From: Pseudomonas sp. Ant30-3
GTDB taxonomy: Bacteria > Pseudomonadota > Gammaproteobacteria > Pseudomonadales > Pseudomonadaceae
Reading direction: 5' to 3'
DNA length: 64,000 nt
Assembly: GCF_000690905.1 (NCBI RefSeq)
Contig: NZ_JMCL01000019.1
Location: forward strand, 1-64,000
In this document: positions 1 to 8,779 of the stretch, in pieces
Layout of the letters: every line of letters begins with the position of its first letter
Numbering within the stretch: the first letter of the stretch is position 1
Notes under the pieces: generated by a model
Told to the model about the DNA's origin: nothing
What the model saw: the letters and a program-made list of their open reading frames with translations, nothing else
Database searches by the model: none
Made by a program: the position numbers and the translations under genes

Positions 1-117
1 GGCGAGGGGGCTTGCCCCCGTTGGGTGGCGAAGCGGAGCCTGGCACTGGTCCAGTCGATTGATGCAGGCAGGTTTTGCGACTGCTTCGCAGTCGAACGGG
101 GCAAGCCCCCTCGCCAC
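1..117. repeat. REP-type inverted repeat pair upstream of glyA
   Basis: Two facing copies of a palindromic element (GGCGAGGGGGCTTGCCCCCG at the left edge and its inverse ending near 115) are separated by about 75 bases. This is the bipartite layout of Pseudomonas REP doublets. The left copy may be cut by the window edge. No gene is visible before glyA. Confidence 0.75.
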
Positions 118-247
118 AGACCTGCATGATCACCGCTGATCCCGCCATGAAGCCCACTTGTCCGCGACATGATCTCCTTTCATATGCCATCCAAAAGCGG
201 TTGGGTTAGAATGCCCCCCTTTTCTGCCCCGATCCTTGAGGACCGCC

Positions 248-1501
248 ATGTTCAGCCGTGATTTGACTATTGCCAAGTACGACGCCGATCTCTTTGCCGC
301 CATGGAGCAAGAAGCTCAGCGCCAGGAAGAGCACATTGAGCTGATCGCTTCGGAAAACTACACCAGCCCTGCGGTGATGGAAGCTCAAGGCTCGGTACTG
401 ACCAACAAGTACGCCGAAGGCTACCCGGGCAAGCGTTACTACGGCGGTTGCGAGTTCGTCGATATCGTCGAGCAACTGGCCATTGATCGCGCCAAAGAAC
501 TGTTCGGCGCTGATTACGCCAACGTTCAGCCGCACGCCGGTTCGCAAGCCAACAGTGCGGTGTACCTGGCCCTGTTGCAAGGCGGCGACACCCTCCTCGG
601 CATGAGCCTGGCCCATGGTGGTCACCTGACCCACGGCGCCAGTGTTTCCTCTTCCGGCAAGCTGTACAACGCCGTTCAATACGGCATCGACATCAACGGC
701 CTGATCGACTACGACGAAGTCGAGCGCCTGGCGGTCGAGCACAAGCCGAAAATGATCGTGGCCGGTTTCTCTGCCTACTCGCAGATCCTCGACTTCCCGC
801 GCTTCCGCGAAATCGCTGACAAGGTCGGCGCTTACCTGTTCGTCGACATGGCCCACGTGGCCGGCCTGGTCGCCGCTGGCGTCTACCCGAACCCGGTGCC
901 ATTCGCTGACGTCGTGACCACCACCACGCACAAGACCCTGCGCGGTCCACGTGGCGGCCTGATCCTGGCGCGTGCCAACGCCGACATCGAGAAAAAACTC
1001 AACTCCGCCGTTTTCCCGGGCGCCCAGGGTGGCCCGCTGGAGCACGTGATCGCTGCCAAGGCGATCTGCTTCAAGGAAGCGTTGCAGCCTGAGTTCAAAA
1101 CCTATCAGCAGCAAGTGGTGAAAAACGCCAAGGCCATGGCCGGCGTGTTCATCGAGCGCGGTTTTGACGTGGTGTCCGGCGGTACTGAAAACCACCTGTT
1201 CCTGCTGTCGCTGATCAAGCAGGACATCTCCGGTAAAGACGCTGACGCCGCTCTGGGCAAAGCCTTCATCACCGTGAACAAGAACTCCGTGCCGAACGAT
1301 CCACGCTCCCCGTTCGTGACATCCGGCCTGCGCTTCGGCACCCCGGCTGTGACCACTCGCGGCTTCAAGGAAGCAGAGTGCAAGGAACTGGCCGGCTGGA
1401 TCTGCGACATCCTGGCTGACCTGAACAACGAAGCGGTGATCGACGCCGTTCGTGAGAAGGTCAAGGCCATCTGCAAGAAGATGCCGGTGTACGGCGCCTG
1501 A
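248..1501 (+). CDS. glyA: Serine hydroxymethyltransferase
   Basis: This cytoplasmic PLP enzyme interconverts serine and glycine with tetrahydrofolate and feeds one-carbon units to purine, thymidylate and methionine synthesis. The 417-residue length is standard for bacterial GlyA. Visible signatures are the N-terminal LIASENYTS and [13 protein letters not shown] folate/PLP region and the [16 protein letters not shown] motif, whose lysine near residue 229 carries PLP. The ATG at 248 is chosen over an upstream in-frame TTG (236) because GAGG at 238-241 sits correctly before it. A strong intrinsic terminator follows, so it is probably monocistronic. Pseudomonads often carry more than one glyA; this copy matches the genomic position of P. 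aeruginosa glyA3 (recollection of gene order). Confidence 0.97.
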   Translation: MFSRDLTIAKYDADLFAAMEQEAQRQEEHIELIASENYTSPAVMEAQGSVLTNKYAEGYPGKRYYGGCEFVDIVEQLAIDRAKELFGADYANVQPHAGSQANSAVYLALLQGGDTLLGMSLAHGGHLTHGASVSSSGKLYNAVQYGIDINGLIDYDEVERLAVEHKPKMIVAGFSAYSQILDFPRFREIADKVGAYLFVDMAHVAGLVAAGVYPNPVPFADVVTTTTHKTLRGPRGGLILARANADIEKKLNSAVFPGAQGGPLEHVIAAKAICFKEALQPEFKTYQQQVVKNAKAMAGVFIERGFDVVSGGTENHLFLLSLIKQDISGKDADAALGKAFITVNKNSVPNDPRSPFVTSGLRFGTPAVTTRGFKEAECKELAGWICDILADLNNEAVIDAVREKVKAICKKMPVYGA

Positions 1502-1530
1502 TTGCGACGCTGAATCGCTGCACTAAAACA

Positions 1531-1557
1531 ACCGGCCAGTGATGGCCGGTTTTTTTT
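1531..1557 (+). terminator. Intrinsic terminator of glyA
   Basis: A perfect 8-bp stem ACCGGCCA/TGGCCGGT with a GTGA loop runs directly into eight T residues, about 30 bases after the glyA stop. Confidence 0.9.
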
Positions 1558-1569
1558 CGCCTGCGATTT

Positions 1570-1646
1570 GTAGGAGCTGCCGAAGGCTGCGATCTTTTGA
1601 TCCTGGTTTTGAAAAAGCAAAGATCGCAGCCTCCGGCAGCTCCTAC
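1570..1646. repeat. Long inverted repeat (GTAGGAGCTGCC type)
   Basis: The arms begin GTAGGAGCTGCC and end GGCAGCTCCTAC. They pair over about 30 bases with a few mismatches around a short loop. It is a second class of intergenic palindrome, distinct from the GCGAGCAGGCTCGC class. Single degenerate arms of the same class occur near 17031 and 58355. The remainder of the glyA-symporter gap (1647-1824) shows no feature I can name beyond promoter-like AT richness. Confidence 0.7.
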
Positions 1647-1824
1647 GGGGCTTAGGCCGCTGGTCTGACCGGTCATGCCAATCAAGCAATCTTGACTTGT
1701 AACTTGGGAAAAACCGAGCGTAGACTGCGCCTGCACTGGACATACCGGTAAGACCACAATAATTAAGTTCTGAATCCGATGCGCACAGCGCACGGCAGCC
1801 AGGACACCGACCAGGATTCCTCCC

Positions 1825-3138
1825 ATGCTCAGATGGTGCTCGCGTTCAATCTTCCTCCAAGTGGTTCTCGGACTGGTGCTCGGCATCGTCTGCGGGCTGA
1901 CCCTTCCCGAATATTCCGCACAGCTCAAACCCCTCGGTGACGGCTTTATCAAACTGATCAAGATGCTTATCGGTCTGATCGTGTTCTGCGTAGTGGTCAG
2001 CGGCATCAGCGGTGCCGGCGACCTGAAGAAAGTCGGACGCATCGGCCTGAAGTCGGTGATCTATTTCGAGGTGCTGACCACCATTGCCCTGATCATTGGC
2101 CTATTGTTCGCCTTCAGCACCGGCATTGGCAGCGGTGCCAACATCCATCTGGATCAATTGTCTGCCGCCGACATGGGTGACATCGCCCAGCGCGGCGAGC
2201 ACATGCACACCACTACGCAATTCCTGATGGACCTGATACCGACATCGGTCATCGGCGCCTTCGCCGAAAACAACATTCTGCAAGTGCTGCTGTTTTCGGT
2301 GCTGTTCGGCAGCGCCCTGAATCTGGTGGGCGAAGCGGCTTCCGGTATCTCCCGCCTGATCAATGAACTGAGCCATGTGATCTTTCGCATCATGGGCATG
2401 ATCGTGCGTCTGGCGCCCATCGGCGTGTTCGGCGCAATTGCCTTCACCACCAGTAAATACGGCCTGGATTCCCTGCAGCATCTGGGCAACCTCGTCGGCC
2501 TCTTTTACCTGACCTGCGTGGCGTTCGTGTCGTTGATACTTGGTTTGGTAATGCGCCTTTCCGGCCTGCAGATGTGGCCGTTGCTCAAGTACCTGCGTGA
2601 GGAACTGCTGATCGTCATGGGCACCGCTTCGTCGGACGCCGTGCTGCCGCAAATCATGCGCAAGCTTGAGCATCTGGGCATCGGCAGCTCCACAGTCGGA
2701 CTGGTCATTCCAACCGGCTACTCGTTCAATCTGGACGGTTTTTCGATCTACTTGACGCTTGCCATCGTGTTCATCGCCAATGCCACCGGCACGCCACTGG
2801 CCATGACCGATTTGCTGACCATTCTGCTGGTGTCGCTGATCACCTCCAAAGGCGCTCACGGGATTCCCGGCTCGGCGCTGGTGATTCTCGCTGCAACCCT
2901 GACGGCGATCCCGGCCATTCCGGTGGTGGGCCTGGTGCTGGTGCTGGCGGTGGATTGGTTCATGGGCATCGGCCGGGCCCTGACTAACCTGATCGGCAAC
3001 TGCGTAGCGACCGTGGCCATCGCCCGCTGGGAAAAGGACATTGATGTGCAACGCGCGAACAAGGTGCTGAGCGGTCAGGTGGGTTATACCTTCCAGCCGA
3101 AAAAACCGGTGACACCGGCGCATCAGCAAGACTTTTAA
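1825..3138 (+). CDS. Dicarboxylate/amino-acid:cation symporter (DctA/GltP family)
   Basis: This 437-residue inner-membrane secondary transporter of the DAACS family is expected to import C4-dicarboxylates or glutamate/aspartate with protons or sodium. It is colinear with DctA: LKPLGDGFIKLIKMLIGLIVFCVVVSG near residues 35-60, LREELLIVMGTASSDAVLP (the serine-rich re-entrant loop HP1) and VIPTGYSFNLDGFSIYLT (the unwound TM7 NxDG substrate and cation site). It differs enough from housekeeping DctA that I treat it as a paralogue of unknown substrate. A terminator follows, then two GntR regulators in the same direction that may control it. Confidence 0.85.
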   Translation: MLRWCSRSIFLQVVLGLVLGIVCGLTLPEYSAQLKPLGDGFIKLIKMLIGLIVFCVVVSGISGAGDLKKVGRIGLKSVIYFEVLTTIALIIGLLFAFSTGIGSGANIHLDQLSAADMGDIAQRGEHMHTTTQFLMDLIPTSVIGAFAENNILQVLLFSVLFGSALNLVGEAASGISRLINELSHVIFRIMGMIVRLAPIGVFGAIAFTTSKYGLDSLQHLGNLVGLFYLTCVAFVSLILGLVMRLSGLQMWPLLKYLREELLIVMGTASSDAVLPQIMRKLEHLGIGSSTVGLVIPTGYSFNLDGFSIYLTLAIVFIANATGTPLAMTDLLTILLVSLITSKGAHGIPGSALVILAATLTAIPAIPVVGLVLVLAVDWFMGIGRALTNLIGNCVATVAIARWEKDIDVQRANKVLSGQVGYTFQPKKPVTPAHQQDF

Positions 3139-3146
3139 ACATCGTG

Positions 3147-3173
3147 TGCCTGCCCCGAGGGCAGGCACTTTAT
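3147..3173 (+). terminator. Terminator after the symporter gene
   Basis: The stem TGCCTGCCC/GGGCAGGCA (3148-3156 and 3160-3168) has a 3-base loop and is followed by CTTTATT. It lies before the chosen start of the next gene, which supports the 3192 start rather than the upstream in-frame GTG at 3144. Confidence 0.75.
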
Positions 3174-3191
3174 TGCGACCTGGAGCGAACA

Positions 3192-3896
3192 GTGATTACC
3201 TCGTCAACCGTCGTCAACTCAGTGGTAAAAAAACTTCGGGCTGCGCTGGCCCGAGGTCAGTGGCGTTCCGGCGAAATGTTGCCCGGCCAGCGTGAACTGG
3301 CCGAGCAATTGGGCATCAGTCGGCCAAGTCTGCGTGAAGCGGTGATCGTGCTGGAAACCCTCGGGTTGGTGCGCTCCATGCCGGGCAAGGGTGTGGTGGT
3401 GCTCGAAGCCAATCTCAGCGACAGCCAGAGTCACGACAGCGCGGTGGCCGGTGCCAGCCTGGAAGATGTGCTGCAACTGCGTTACACCCTCGAACCGTTC
3501 ATCGTCGGCCTGGTGGCTCAGTCGATCAGCAGTAAGGAAGTCGGGCAATTGCGCCTGACCTTGATGGACATGCGCGAAGCGCTGGAAGCCAACGACAGTG
3601 AAGCCGGGGTCAATGCGTACATCGCATTCCACGAAGAATTGTTCACGCTGACCTCCAATCCGATCTTCCAGAGTGTGGTGCAGCAAACCAGCAACGCCCT
3701 CAAACAAAGCGCCGAGGTGTTGCGCAATTCCCCCGAGCATCTGACTGAACGTCTCGAAGAGAACGAAGCCGTGGTGCGCGCCATTCGCAGCAAGAACAGC
3801 GCCCAGGCCAGCCTGGAAATGCGTCGGCACATCCTCCGCGAAGGCCGGCGTATGGGCATTGAACTGAACATCCCGGATGACAACGTCGCACGTTGA
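3192..3896 (+). CDS. GntR-family regulator, FadR subfamily (FCD domain)
   Basis: This 234-residue DNA-binding repressor or activator has an N-terminal winged helix-turn-helix (LPGQRELAEQLGISRPSLREAVIVLETLGLV, about residues 32-63) and a C-terminal all-helical FCD ligand domain, which usually binds a carboxylate through a metal. The GTG start at 3192 has a GGAG 5 to 10 bases upstream and avoids overlap with the terminator. It follows the symporter, so a role in controlling dicarboxylate uptake is a reasonable inference. The ligand is unknown. Confidence 0.85.
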   Translation: MITSSTVVNSVVKKLRAALARGQWRSGEMLPGQRELAEQLGISRPSLREAVIVLETLGLVRSMPGKGVVVLEANLSDSQSHDSAVAGASLEDVLQLRYTLEPFIVGLVAQSISSKEVGQLRLTLMDMREALEANDSEAGVNAYIAFHEELFTLTSNPIFQSVVQQTSNALKQSAEVLRNSPEHLTERLEENEAVVRAIRSKNSAQASLEMRRHILREGRRMGIELNIPDDNVAR

Positions 3897-3917
3897 CCCT
3901 TCGAACGGAGACCCGCC

Positions 3918-4607
3918 ATGAACAGTTTCGCCTCACCGCACACGCTGACTGCCCTGCCCTTGCGGCCGCCCGTCGAGGCTCTGTACGCGCGGGTTTTCGA
4001 CGCCATTCTCGAGCAGCGCATCAGTGCGACCTGTCGATTTACCGAGGACAGCCTGGCGCTGATGTTCGAGGTGCGCCGCAGCGATATTCGCAGTGTGCTG
4101 ACGCAGTTGTCGCATCAGCAGGTCATCATCCTTCGGTCCAATCACCGGCCGCGCGTCGCGGCACTGGATATCGAGCAGATTCGGCAGATGCTGCATGCGC
4201 GACGGCTGACGGAAATCACCCTGATGCGGCTGGTGTGCCAACGAGCCCGCACGCAGGATCTGCAACTGCTACATCGGTTGGTGGAAAGCGAACGCGAATG
4301 CACCGCTCGGGGCACGGCGATTCGGCTATCCGGGGAGTTTCACCTGTGCTTGGCGGACATGGCGGGAAATGCGCCGCTGGCGCACTTTCTGGGAAGTCTG
4401 GTGCCGTTGAGTGCTTTGGCGATCGTGCAGGCTGGCGTGCGGACCCATGATTATTGCGTGTGGCAGATTCATCACGAGATTCTGCAAGCGCTTGCCCATG
4501 GAAACACCGAGATCGCTGTGGCCGCGCTGACCCGGCATCTGGATCAGCTGGAAGAGGCATTGCTGCACGCGGGATCGGTCGTCAGCCAGAATCGAGTTGC
4601 CGGCTAG
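3918..4607 (+). CDS. Second GntR-family regulator with FCD domain
   Basis: A 229-residue protein with a divergent winged helix (about residues 18-75, FTEDSLALMFEVRRSDIRSVLTQLSHQQVI) and an FCD domain containing the SGEFHLCLADMAGN segment and a late HH pair, likely metal and ligand positions. Its ATG lies 21 bases after the preceding GntR gene with a clear GGAG, so the two regulators are probably cotranscribed. They are diverged rather than recent duplicates. The recognition helix is less canonical than its neighbour's, so the target cannot be predicted. Confidence 0.8.
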   Translation: MNSFASPHTLTALPLRPPVEALYARVFDAILEQRISATCRFTEDSLALMFEVRRSDIRSVLTQLSHQQVIILRSNHRPRVAALDIEQIRQMLHARRLTEITLMRLVCQRARTQDLQLLHRLVESERECTARGTAIRLSGEFHLCLADMAGNAPLAHFLGSLVPLSALAIVQAGVRTHDYCVWQIHHEILQALAHGNTEIAVAALTRHLDQLEEALLHAGSVVSQNRVAG

Positions 4608-4610
4608 ATC

Positions 4611-4680
4611 GCCATCGCGAGCAGGCTCGCTCGCACATTTGACATGCTTCCCTGTGGGAGTGAGCCTGCTCGCGATGGCG
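4611..4680. repeat. REP doublet
   Basis: Inverted copies of GCCATCGCGAGCAGGCTCGC and its complement surround a 25-base spacer between the converging GntR and cobW-family genes. Confidence 0.85.
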
Positions 4681-4708
4681 GCATCAGGCTCGCCGAAAAT
4701 ATTGGAGC

Positions 4709-5680
4709 TTACTCGGCCGCCACCCGCGCAAACCCTTCGCGAATCTTCTCTTCCGGCAGATCATCGGCAATGAACACGATCACGCTTTCGCGCGTTTCGT
4801 CGTCGGCCCATTCGGTATCCCAGTCGAAACCGTAAAGTTTCAGCACGCCTTGGAACACCATCCGCCGCGGCTCCCCGGCGATGCTCAAAACGCCCTTGTA
4901 GCGCAGCAATTGCTTGCCATGTTCTTCCAGCAGTTCATTCATGAACTCGCTGAGCTTGTCGATATCCAGCGGCTTATCGGTGCGCAACACAAGGCTGGAG
5001 ATGCGGTCGATGGAAGGCGCAGTGCTGACCGGACGCAGGCTCATGCCGCCGCCCAGGTCGGCATTCAGGTTGAACCCGCGCACATCGAGCATTTGCGCCA
5101 GATCGATGTTGCCATGATCGACGGTGTGAATGGGTGCGCGCCGGTTGATGCGGGCCAGGCGCTCACTCAACGCGGTAAAGGTTGGCTCATCGACCAGATC
5201 ACGTTTGCTCACCAGCAAGCGGTCGGCGAAACCGATCTGCGCCTGGGCGATGGTCTGGGTCAGGTGAACGTCGGCGTGGGCCGCGTCGACCAAGGTGATG
5301 ATGCCGTCGAGGATGTAGCGCTCGCGCAGCTCTTCATCAATGAAAAATGTCTGGGCCACCGGCGCCGGGTCGGCAAGGCCGGTGCACTCGATCACCAACC
5401 GGTCGAAGGCGATTTCGCCGCTGTCGAGGCGCTCCAGCAACAGGTACAACGCCTTCGTCAGGTCGGTGTGGATGGTGCAGCAGACGCAGCCATTGGACAG
5501 GGTCATTACTTGCACCGGCTCGTCGCCCAAAAGTTGGGTATCAATGCCGGCGTCGCTGAATTCGTTTTCGATCACGGCGATTTTCAGGCCGTGCTCGGCT
5601 TTGAGCAGGTGCCGCAGCAGCGTGGTTTTACCAGCGCCGAGGAAACCGCTGAGGATCGTGACCGGGATGGGAGAGGACAA
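4709..5680 (-). CDS. yjiA: CobW/YjiA-family zinc-regulated GTPase metallochaperone
   Basis: This 323-residue cytoplasmic G3E GTPase probably delivers a metal ion. It has a Walker A SGFLGAGKTT near residues 10-20, a CxCC metal motif (SNGCVCCTI, about residue 70), ECTGLADP (switch/Walker B), the SKRD guanine-specificity motif and a C-terminal CobW_C domain. The start is a TTG at 5680 preceded by AGGAG at 8-base spacing. Reading further upstream would translate a REP element. It is the last gene of the cstA/btsT-ybdD-cobW cluster, the same order as btsT-yjiX-yjiA in E. coli. The REP doublet between it and ybdD may shape mRNA stability. Confidence 0.88.
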   Translation of the reverse strand: MSSPIPVTILSGFLGAGKTTLLRHLLKAEHGLKIAVIENEFSDAGIDTQLLGDEPVQVMTLSNGCVCCTIHTDLTKALYLLLERLDSGEIAFDRLVIECTGLADPAPVAQTFFIDEELRERYILDGIITLVDAAHADVHLTQTIAQAQIGFADRLLVSKRDLVDEPTFTALSERLARINRRAPIHTVDHGNIDLAQMLDVRGFNLNADLGGGMSLRPVSTAPSIDRISSLVLRTDKPLDIDKLSEFMNELLEEHGKQLLRYKGVLSIAGEPRRMVFQGVLKLYGFDWDTEWADDETRESVIVFIADDLPEEKIREGFARVAAE

Positions 5681-5728
5681 AGCTGGATCTCCTGGCTTAA
5701 AAAATTTAAGTATCAACACAAAACAAAT

Positions 5729-5820
5729 GTGGGAGCCAGCCTGCTGGCGATGGCGGACTGTCAATCAACAGTGAGGTTGAATGTTCAGCCGCTATCGCGA
5801 GCAGGCTAGCTCCCACAGGG
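5729..5820. repeat. REP doublet between ybdD and cobW-family gene
   Basis: Facing arms TGTGGGAGCCAGCCTGCTGGCGATGG and TATCGCGAGCAGGCTAGCTCCCACA lie inside the presumed cstA-ybdD-cobW transcription unit, where such palindromes can stabilise upstream mRNA. Confidence 0.8.
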
Positions 5821-5844
5821 ATTGCTGTTAACCCGGAAACCGGA

Positions 5845-6042
5845 TCAACAGCATTTCGGCCCACCCTTGCCACCGTAACGTGCTTCCTGGCGTTCGCGGA
5901 AGAACATCTCGTAGCTCATCACCGGTTTGTCCGGGTGGTTGGTTTGCATGTGCTCGACGTAATTGTCGTAGTCGGGCATGCCGACCATCAGGCGTGCGGC
6001 CTGACCGAGGTATTTACCGAGGCGACTCAGGTCATTGAACAT
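5845..6042 (-). CDS. ybdD: YbdD/YjiX family small protein
   Basis: This 65-residue protein belongs to the short family always found beside CstA/BtsT transporters. It shows the family pattern [23 protein letters not shown], and a basic C-terminus ending KGGPKCC. It begins 14 bases after the cstA-like stop, so the two are cotranscribed and probably translationally linked. It is thought to modify transporter activity; a direct partner cannot be shown from sequence. Confidence 0.9.
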   Translation of the reverse strand: MFNDLSRLGKYLGQAARLMVGMPDYDNYVEHMQTNHPDKPVMSYEMFFRERQEARYGGKGGPKCC

Positions 6043-6056
6043 GCTGCATTCCTCGC

Positions 6057-8123
6057 TTACGCATCCGGCAGCGCCTGAAATGGCGCTTCTTTATCCGTAC
6101 GTTCCTTGGTACCCCAGGCGGCGATGCCGACTTTGAGGGCAAAGAACAGGATGCTGAAGACCACGAACAGGAACAGCGCCGTCAGCGTGGCATTGGTGTA
6201 GGCGTTGAAGATTACGTGCTGCATCTGATCAATGTTCTTGGCCGGAGCCAGGATCTGACCATTGGCCAGCGCATCACTGTATTTTTTGGCCAGCGACAGG
6301 AAGCCGATCGCCGGGTTGGCGTCGAACAGTTTGATGAAGCCTGCAGTCGTGGTGCAGACCAGCAACCACACGGCGGGCAGCATGGTCACCCAAATGTAGC
6401 GCTGGCGTTTCATTTTGATCAACACAACGGTGGCGAGCATCAGCGCGATACCGGCCAGCATCTGGTTGGAGATGCCGAACAGCGGCCATAAGGTATTGAT
6501 GCCACCTAACGGATCGATCACGCCCTGATACAGCAACCAGCCCCACATCGCCACACAACCGGCGGTGGCGATCAGGTTGGCGGTCCAGGATTCGGTGCGT
6601 TTCAGTGCAGGCACGAAAGAACCGAGCAGGTCCTGCAGCATGAAACGGCCGGCCCGGGTACCGGCGTCGACGGCCGTCAGAATGAACAGCGCTTCGAACA
6701 GAATCGCAAAGTGGTACCAGAACGCCATGGTGTTTTCACCCGGCAGGACACTGTGCAGAATCTGCGCAATACCGACCGCCAGGGTCGGCGCACCACCGGC
6801 ACGGGCCAGGATGGTGGTTTCACCGATGTCCTTGGCCACCGCTTCCAGCGCTTCCGGGGTGATCGCAAAGCCCCAACTGCTGACCGTCTGCGCCACCGAG
6901 ACCACATCACTGCCCACCACTGCGGCCGGGCTGTTCATGGCGAAGTACACGCCCGGTTCAATCACCGATGCGGCCACCATCGCCATGATTGCAACGAAAG
7001 ATTCCATCAGCATGCCGCCGTAGCCGATGTAACGGGCATTGACCTCGTTATCCAGCAGTTTGGGCGTAGTGCCGGAGGAGATCAGCGCATGGAAGCCGGA
7101 AACCGCGCCACAGGCGATGGTGATGAACAGGAACGGGAACAGACCGCCCTTCCACACCGGCCCGGTACCGTCGATGAACTGCGTCACTGCCGGCATTTTC
7201 AGCTCGGGCATGGTCACCAGAATGCCGATCGCCAGAGCGATGATCGTGCCGATTTTCAGGAAAGTCGACAGGTAGTCGCGCGGTGCCAGAATCAGCCAAA
7301 CCGGCAACGAGGCCGCCACGAAACCGTAGCCGACCAGCATCCAGGTAATCTGCACGCCCGTGAAGGTGAACGCTTTGGCCCACACCGGATCGGCGGCAAT
7401 CTGCCCGCCCAGCCAGATCGAACCCAACAGCAGCAGCACGCCAACGATGGAGATCTCACCGATGCGGCCCGGGCGGATGTAGCGCATGTAAATGCCCATG
7501 AACATGGCAATCGGGATCGTCGCCATCACGGTGAAGATGCCCCACGGGCTTTCCGCCAGCGCTTTCACCACGATCAGCGCCAGCACCGCGAGGATGATAA
7601 TCATGATCAGGAAGCAGCCGAACAGCGCGATGGTGCCGGGAATACGGCCCATTTCTTCACGGACCATGTCGCCCAGCGAACGGCCGTTGCGGCGCGTAGA
7701 GAGGAACAGGATCATGAAATCCTGTACCGCACCGGCCAGCACCACGCCGGCGATCAGCCAGAGTGTGCCGGGCAAATAGCCCATTTGCGCTGCCAGCACC
7801 GGCCCGACCAAAGGCCCGGCGCCTGCGATGGCGGCGAAGTGGTGACCGAACAGAATGTGTTTGTTGGTCGGGACATAGTCCAGGCCGTCATTGTTGAGCA
7901 CGGCGGGAGTTGCCCGACGTGAATCGAGTTGCATCACGTTGTTGGCGATAAACAGACTGTAGTAACGATACGCCACCAGATAAATGGCCACCGCAGCGAC
8001 CACAATCCACAAGGCGTTGATCGCCTCGCCCCGACGCAACGCCACTACGCCCAGGGCGCACGCTCCCACGATTGCCAGCAGCAGCCAGGGTAAATGGCGT
8101 ACCAGGCTATTATTATTTTTCAT
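6057..8123 (-). CDS. cstA: Carbon starvation protein A / pyruvate transporter family
   Basis: This 688-residue inner-membrane protein has about 16-18 hydrophobic segments. Family signatures include [31 protein letters not shown] (about residues 80-110), the [18 protein letters not shown] loop and [24 protein letters not shown] C-terminal helices. CstA and BtsT import pyruvate or peptides when carbon is scarce. The downstream order ybdD then cobW resembles the btsT operon, so pyruvate is a plausible substrate. The ATG at 8123 is the first methionine before the charged MKNNN N-terminus; an upstream in-frame start would add 24 non-conserved residues. Confidence 0.92.
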   Translation of the reverse strand: MKNNNSLVRHLPWLLLAIVGACALGVVALRRGEAINALWIVVAAVAIYLVAYRYYSLFIANNVMQLDSRRATPAVLNNDGLDYVPTNKHILFGHHFAAIAGAGPLVGPVLAAQMGYLPGTLWLIAGVVLAGAVQDFMILFLSTRRNGRSLGDMVREEMGRIPGTIALFGCFLIMIIILAVLALIVVKALAESPWGIFTVMATIPIAMFMGIYMRYIRPGRIGEISIVGVLLLLGSIWLGGQIAADPVWAKAFTFTGVQITWMLVGYGFVAASLPVWLILAPRDYLSTFLKIGTIIALAIGILVTMPELKMPAVTQFIDGTGPVWKGGLFPFLFITIACGAVSGFHALISSGTTPKLLDNEVNARYIGYGGMLMESFVAIMAMVAASVIEPGVYFAMNSPAAVVGSDVVSVAQTVSSWGFAITPEALEAVAKDIGETTILARAGGAPTLAVGIAQILHSVLPGENTMAFWYHFAILFEALFILTAVDAGTRAGRFMLQDLLGSFVPALKRTESWTANLIATAGCVAMWGWLLYQGVIDPLGGINTLWPLFGISNQMLAGIALMLATVVLIKMKRQRYIWVTMLPAVWLLVCTTTAGFIKLFDANPAIGFLSLAKKYSDALANGQILAPAKNIDQMQHVIFNAYTNATLTALFLFVVFSILFFALKVGIAAWGTKERTDKEAPFQALPDA

Positions 8124-8282
8124 TTTAGGATTCCAGCCAGAGTGGACAAGAAAGACAGCCATCCCGAGTTTAGCTCGCCTGACGATAAAGGCCATAGTCA
8201 GACGTTAGGCGCATGTCCGGGTGGTGCTGGCAGTTGTCGGTGATGCAGGTCTATAGTCAGTGCACACCTTGAGGATTGCGCC

Positions 8283-8651
8283 ATGAGCGAACAACCTGCC
8301 GATCGACGCCGCTTCAAACGTATCGCGTTCGATGCCCGAACCGAGTTGATTCAGGGGGAGCAGACCTGGCCTGTGCGACTGATCGATTTGTCGCTGAAGG
8401 GTTTGCTCATCAAAAAGCCTGAACCTTGGGAGGGCGATCCGGAGAATAATTTTTTTGTCGACATTCATCTGAGCAAAGACGTCGACATAAAAATGGAGGT
8501 GCACCTGACCCATGACGACAACGGGCAACTGGGTTTTGTCTGCCGTCACATCAGTCTGGAGTCCATTGAGCTTCTACGGCGCCTTATAGAGTTCAACCTC
8601 GGAGATCCCGAAGAGCTGGAGCGCGAGTTGGGCGCCTTGATAGAAGTGTGA
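8283..8651 (+). CDS. mapZ: PilZ-domain c-di-GMP adaptor MapZ
   Basis: A 122-residue single PilZ domain. The c-di-GMP ligands are in place: R8-R9-R10...R13 (RRRFKR) and D35-L-S37-L-K-G40. Length, numbering and C-terminal helix (LRRLIEFNLGDPEELERELGALI) match P. aeruginosa PA4608/MapZ as I recall it. That protein binds the chemotaxis methyltransferase CheR1 when loaded with c-di-GMP and thereby changes flagellar switching. Its position between cstA and radA is the same as in P. aeruginosa. It is transcribed alone, divergent from cstA. Confidence 0.87.
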   Translation: MSEQPADRRRFKRIAFDARTELIQGEQTWPVRLIDLSLKGLLIKKPEPWEGDPENNFFVDIHLSKDVDIKMEVHLTHDDNGQLGFVCRHISLESIELLRRLIEFNLGDPEELERELGALIEV

Positions 8652-8668
8652 CCAACACCGCCGTCTAC

Positions 8669-8760
8669 TGTGGGAGTGAGCCTGCTCGCGATGGCGCCGG
8701 CACCTTCAAGCCAAATGTGTCAGTCCAACCGCTTTCGCGAGCAGGCTCGCTCCCACAGGG
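8669..8760. repeat. REP doublet between converging mapZ and radA
   Basis: Facing copies TGTGGGAGTGAGCCTGCTCGCGATGG and TTTCGCGAGCAGGCTCGCTCCCACA are separated by about 40 bases at a convergent junction. No separate T-rich terminator is visible there. Confidence 0.85.
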
Positions 8761-8779
8761 TTCGATTCAGTTGCAGCGT

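Noticed and set aside
206..1195. Long open frame antisense to glyA
   Set aside because: It is the mirror of a high-GC coding sequence, lacks family similarity, and glyA on the other strand is unmistakable. Similar antisense frames occur opposite cstA, paoC, quiC1, rhs and hrpB.
248..1501. Glycine or tetrahydrofolate riboswitch before glyA
   Set aside because: The 130 bases before glyA show no tandem aptamer or conserved riboswitch core that I could recognise.
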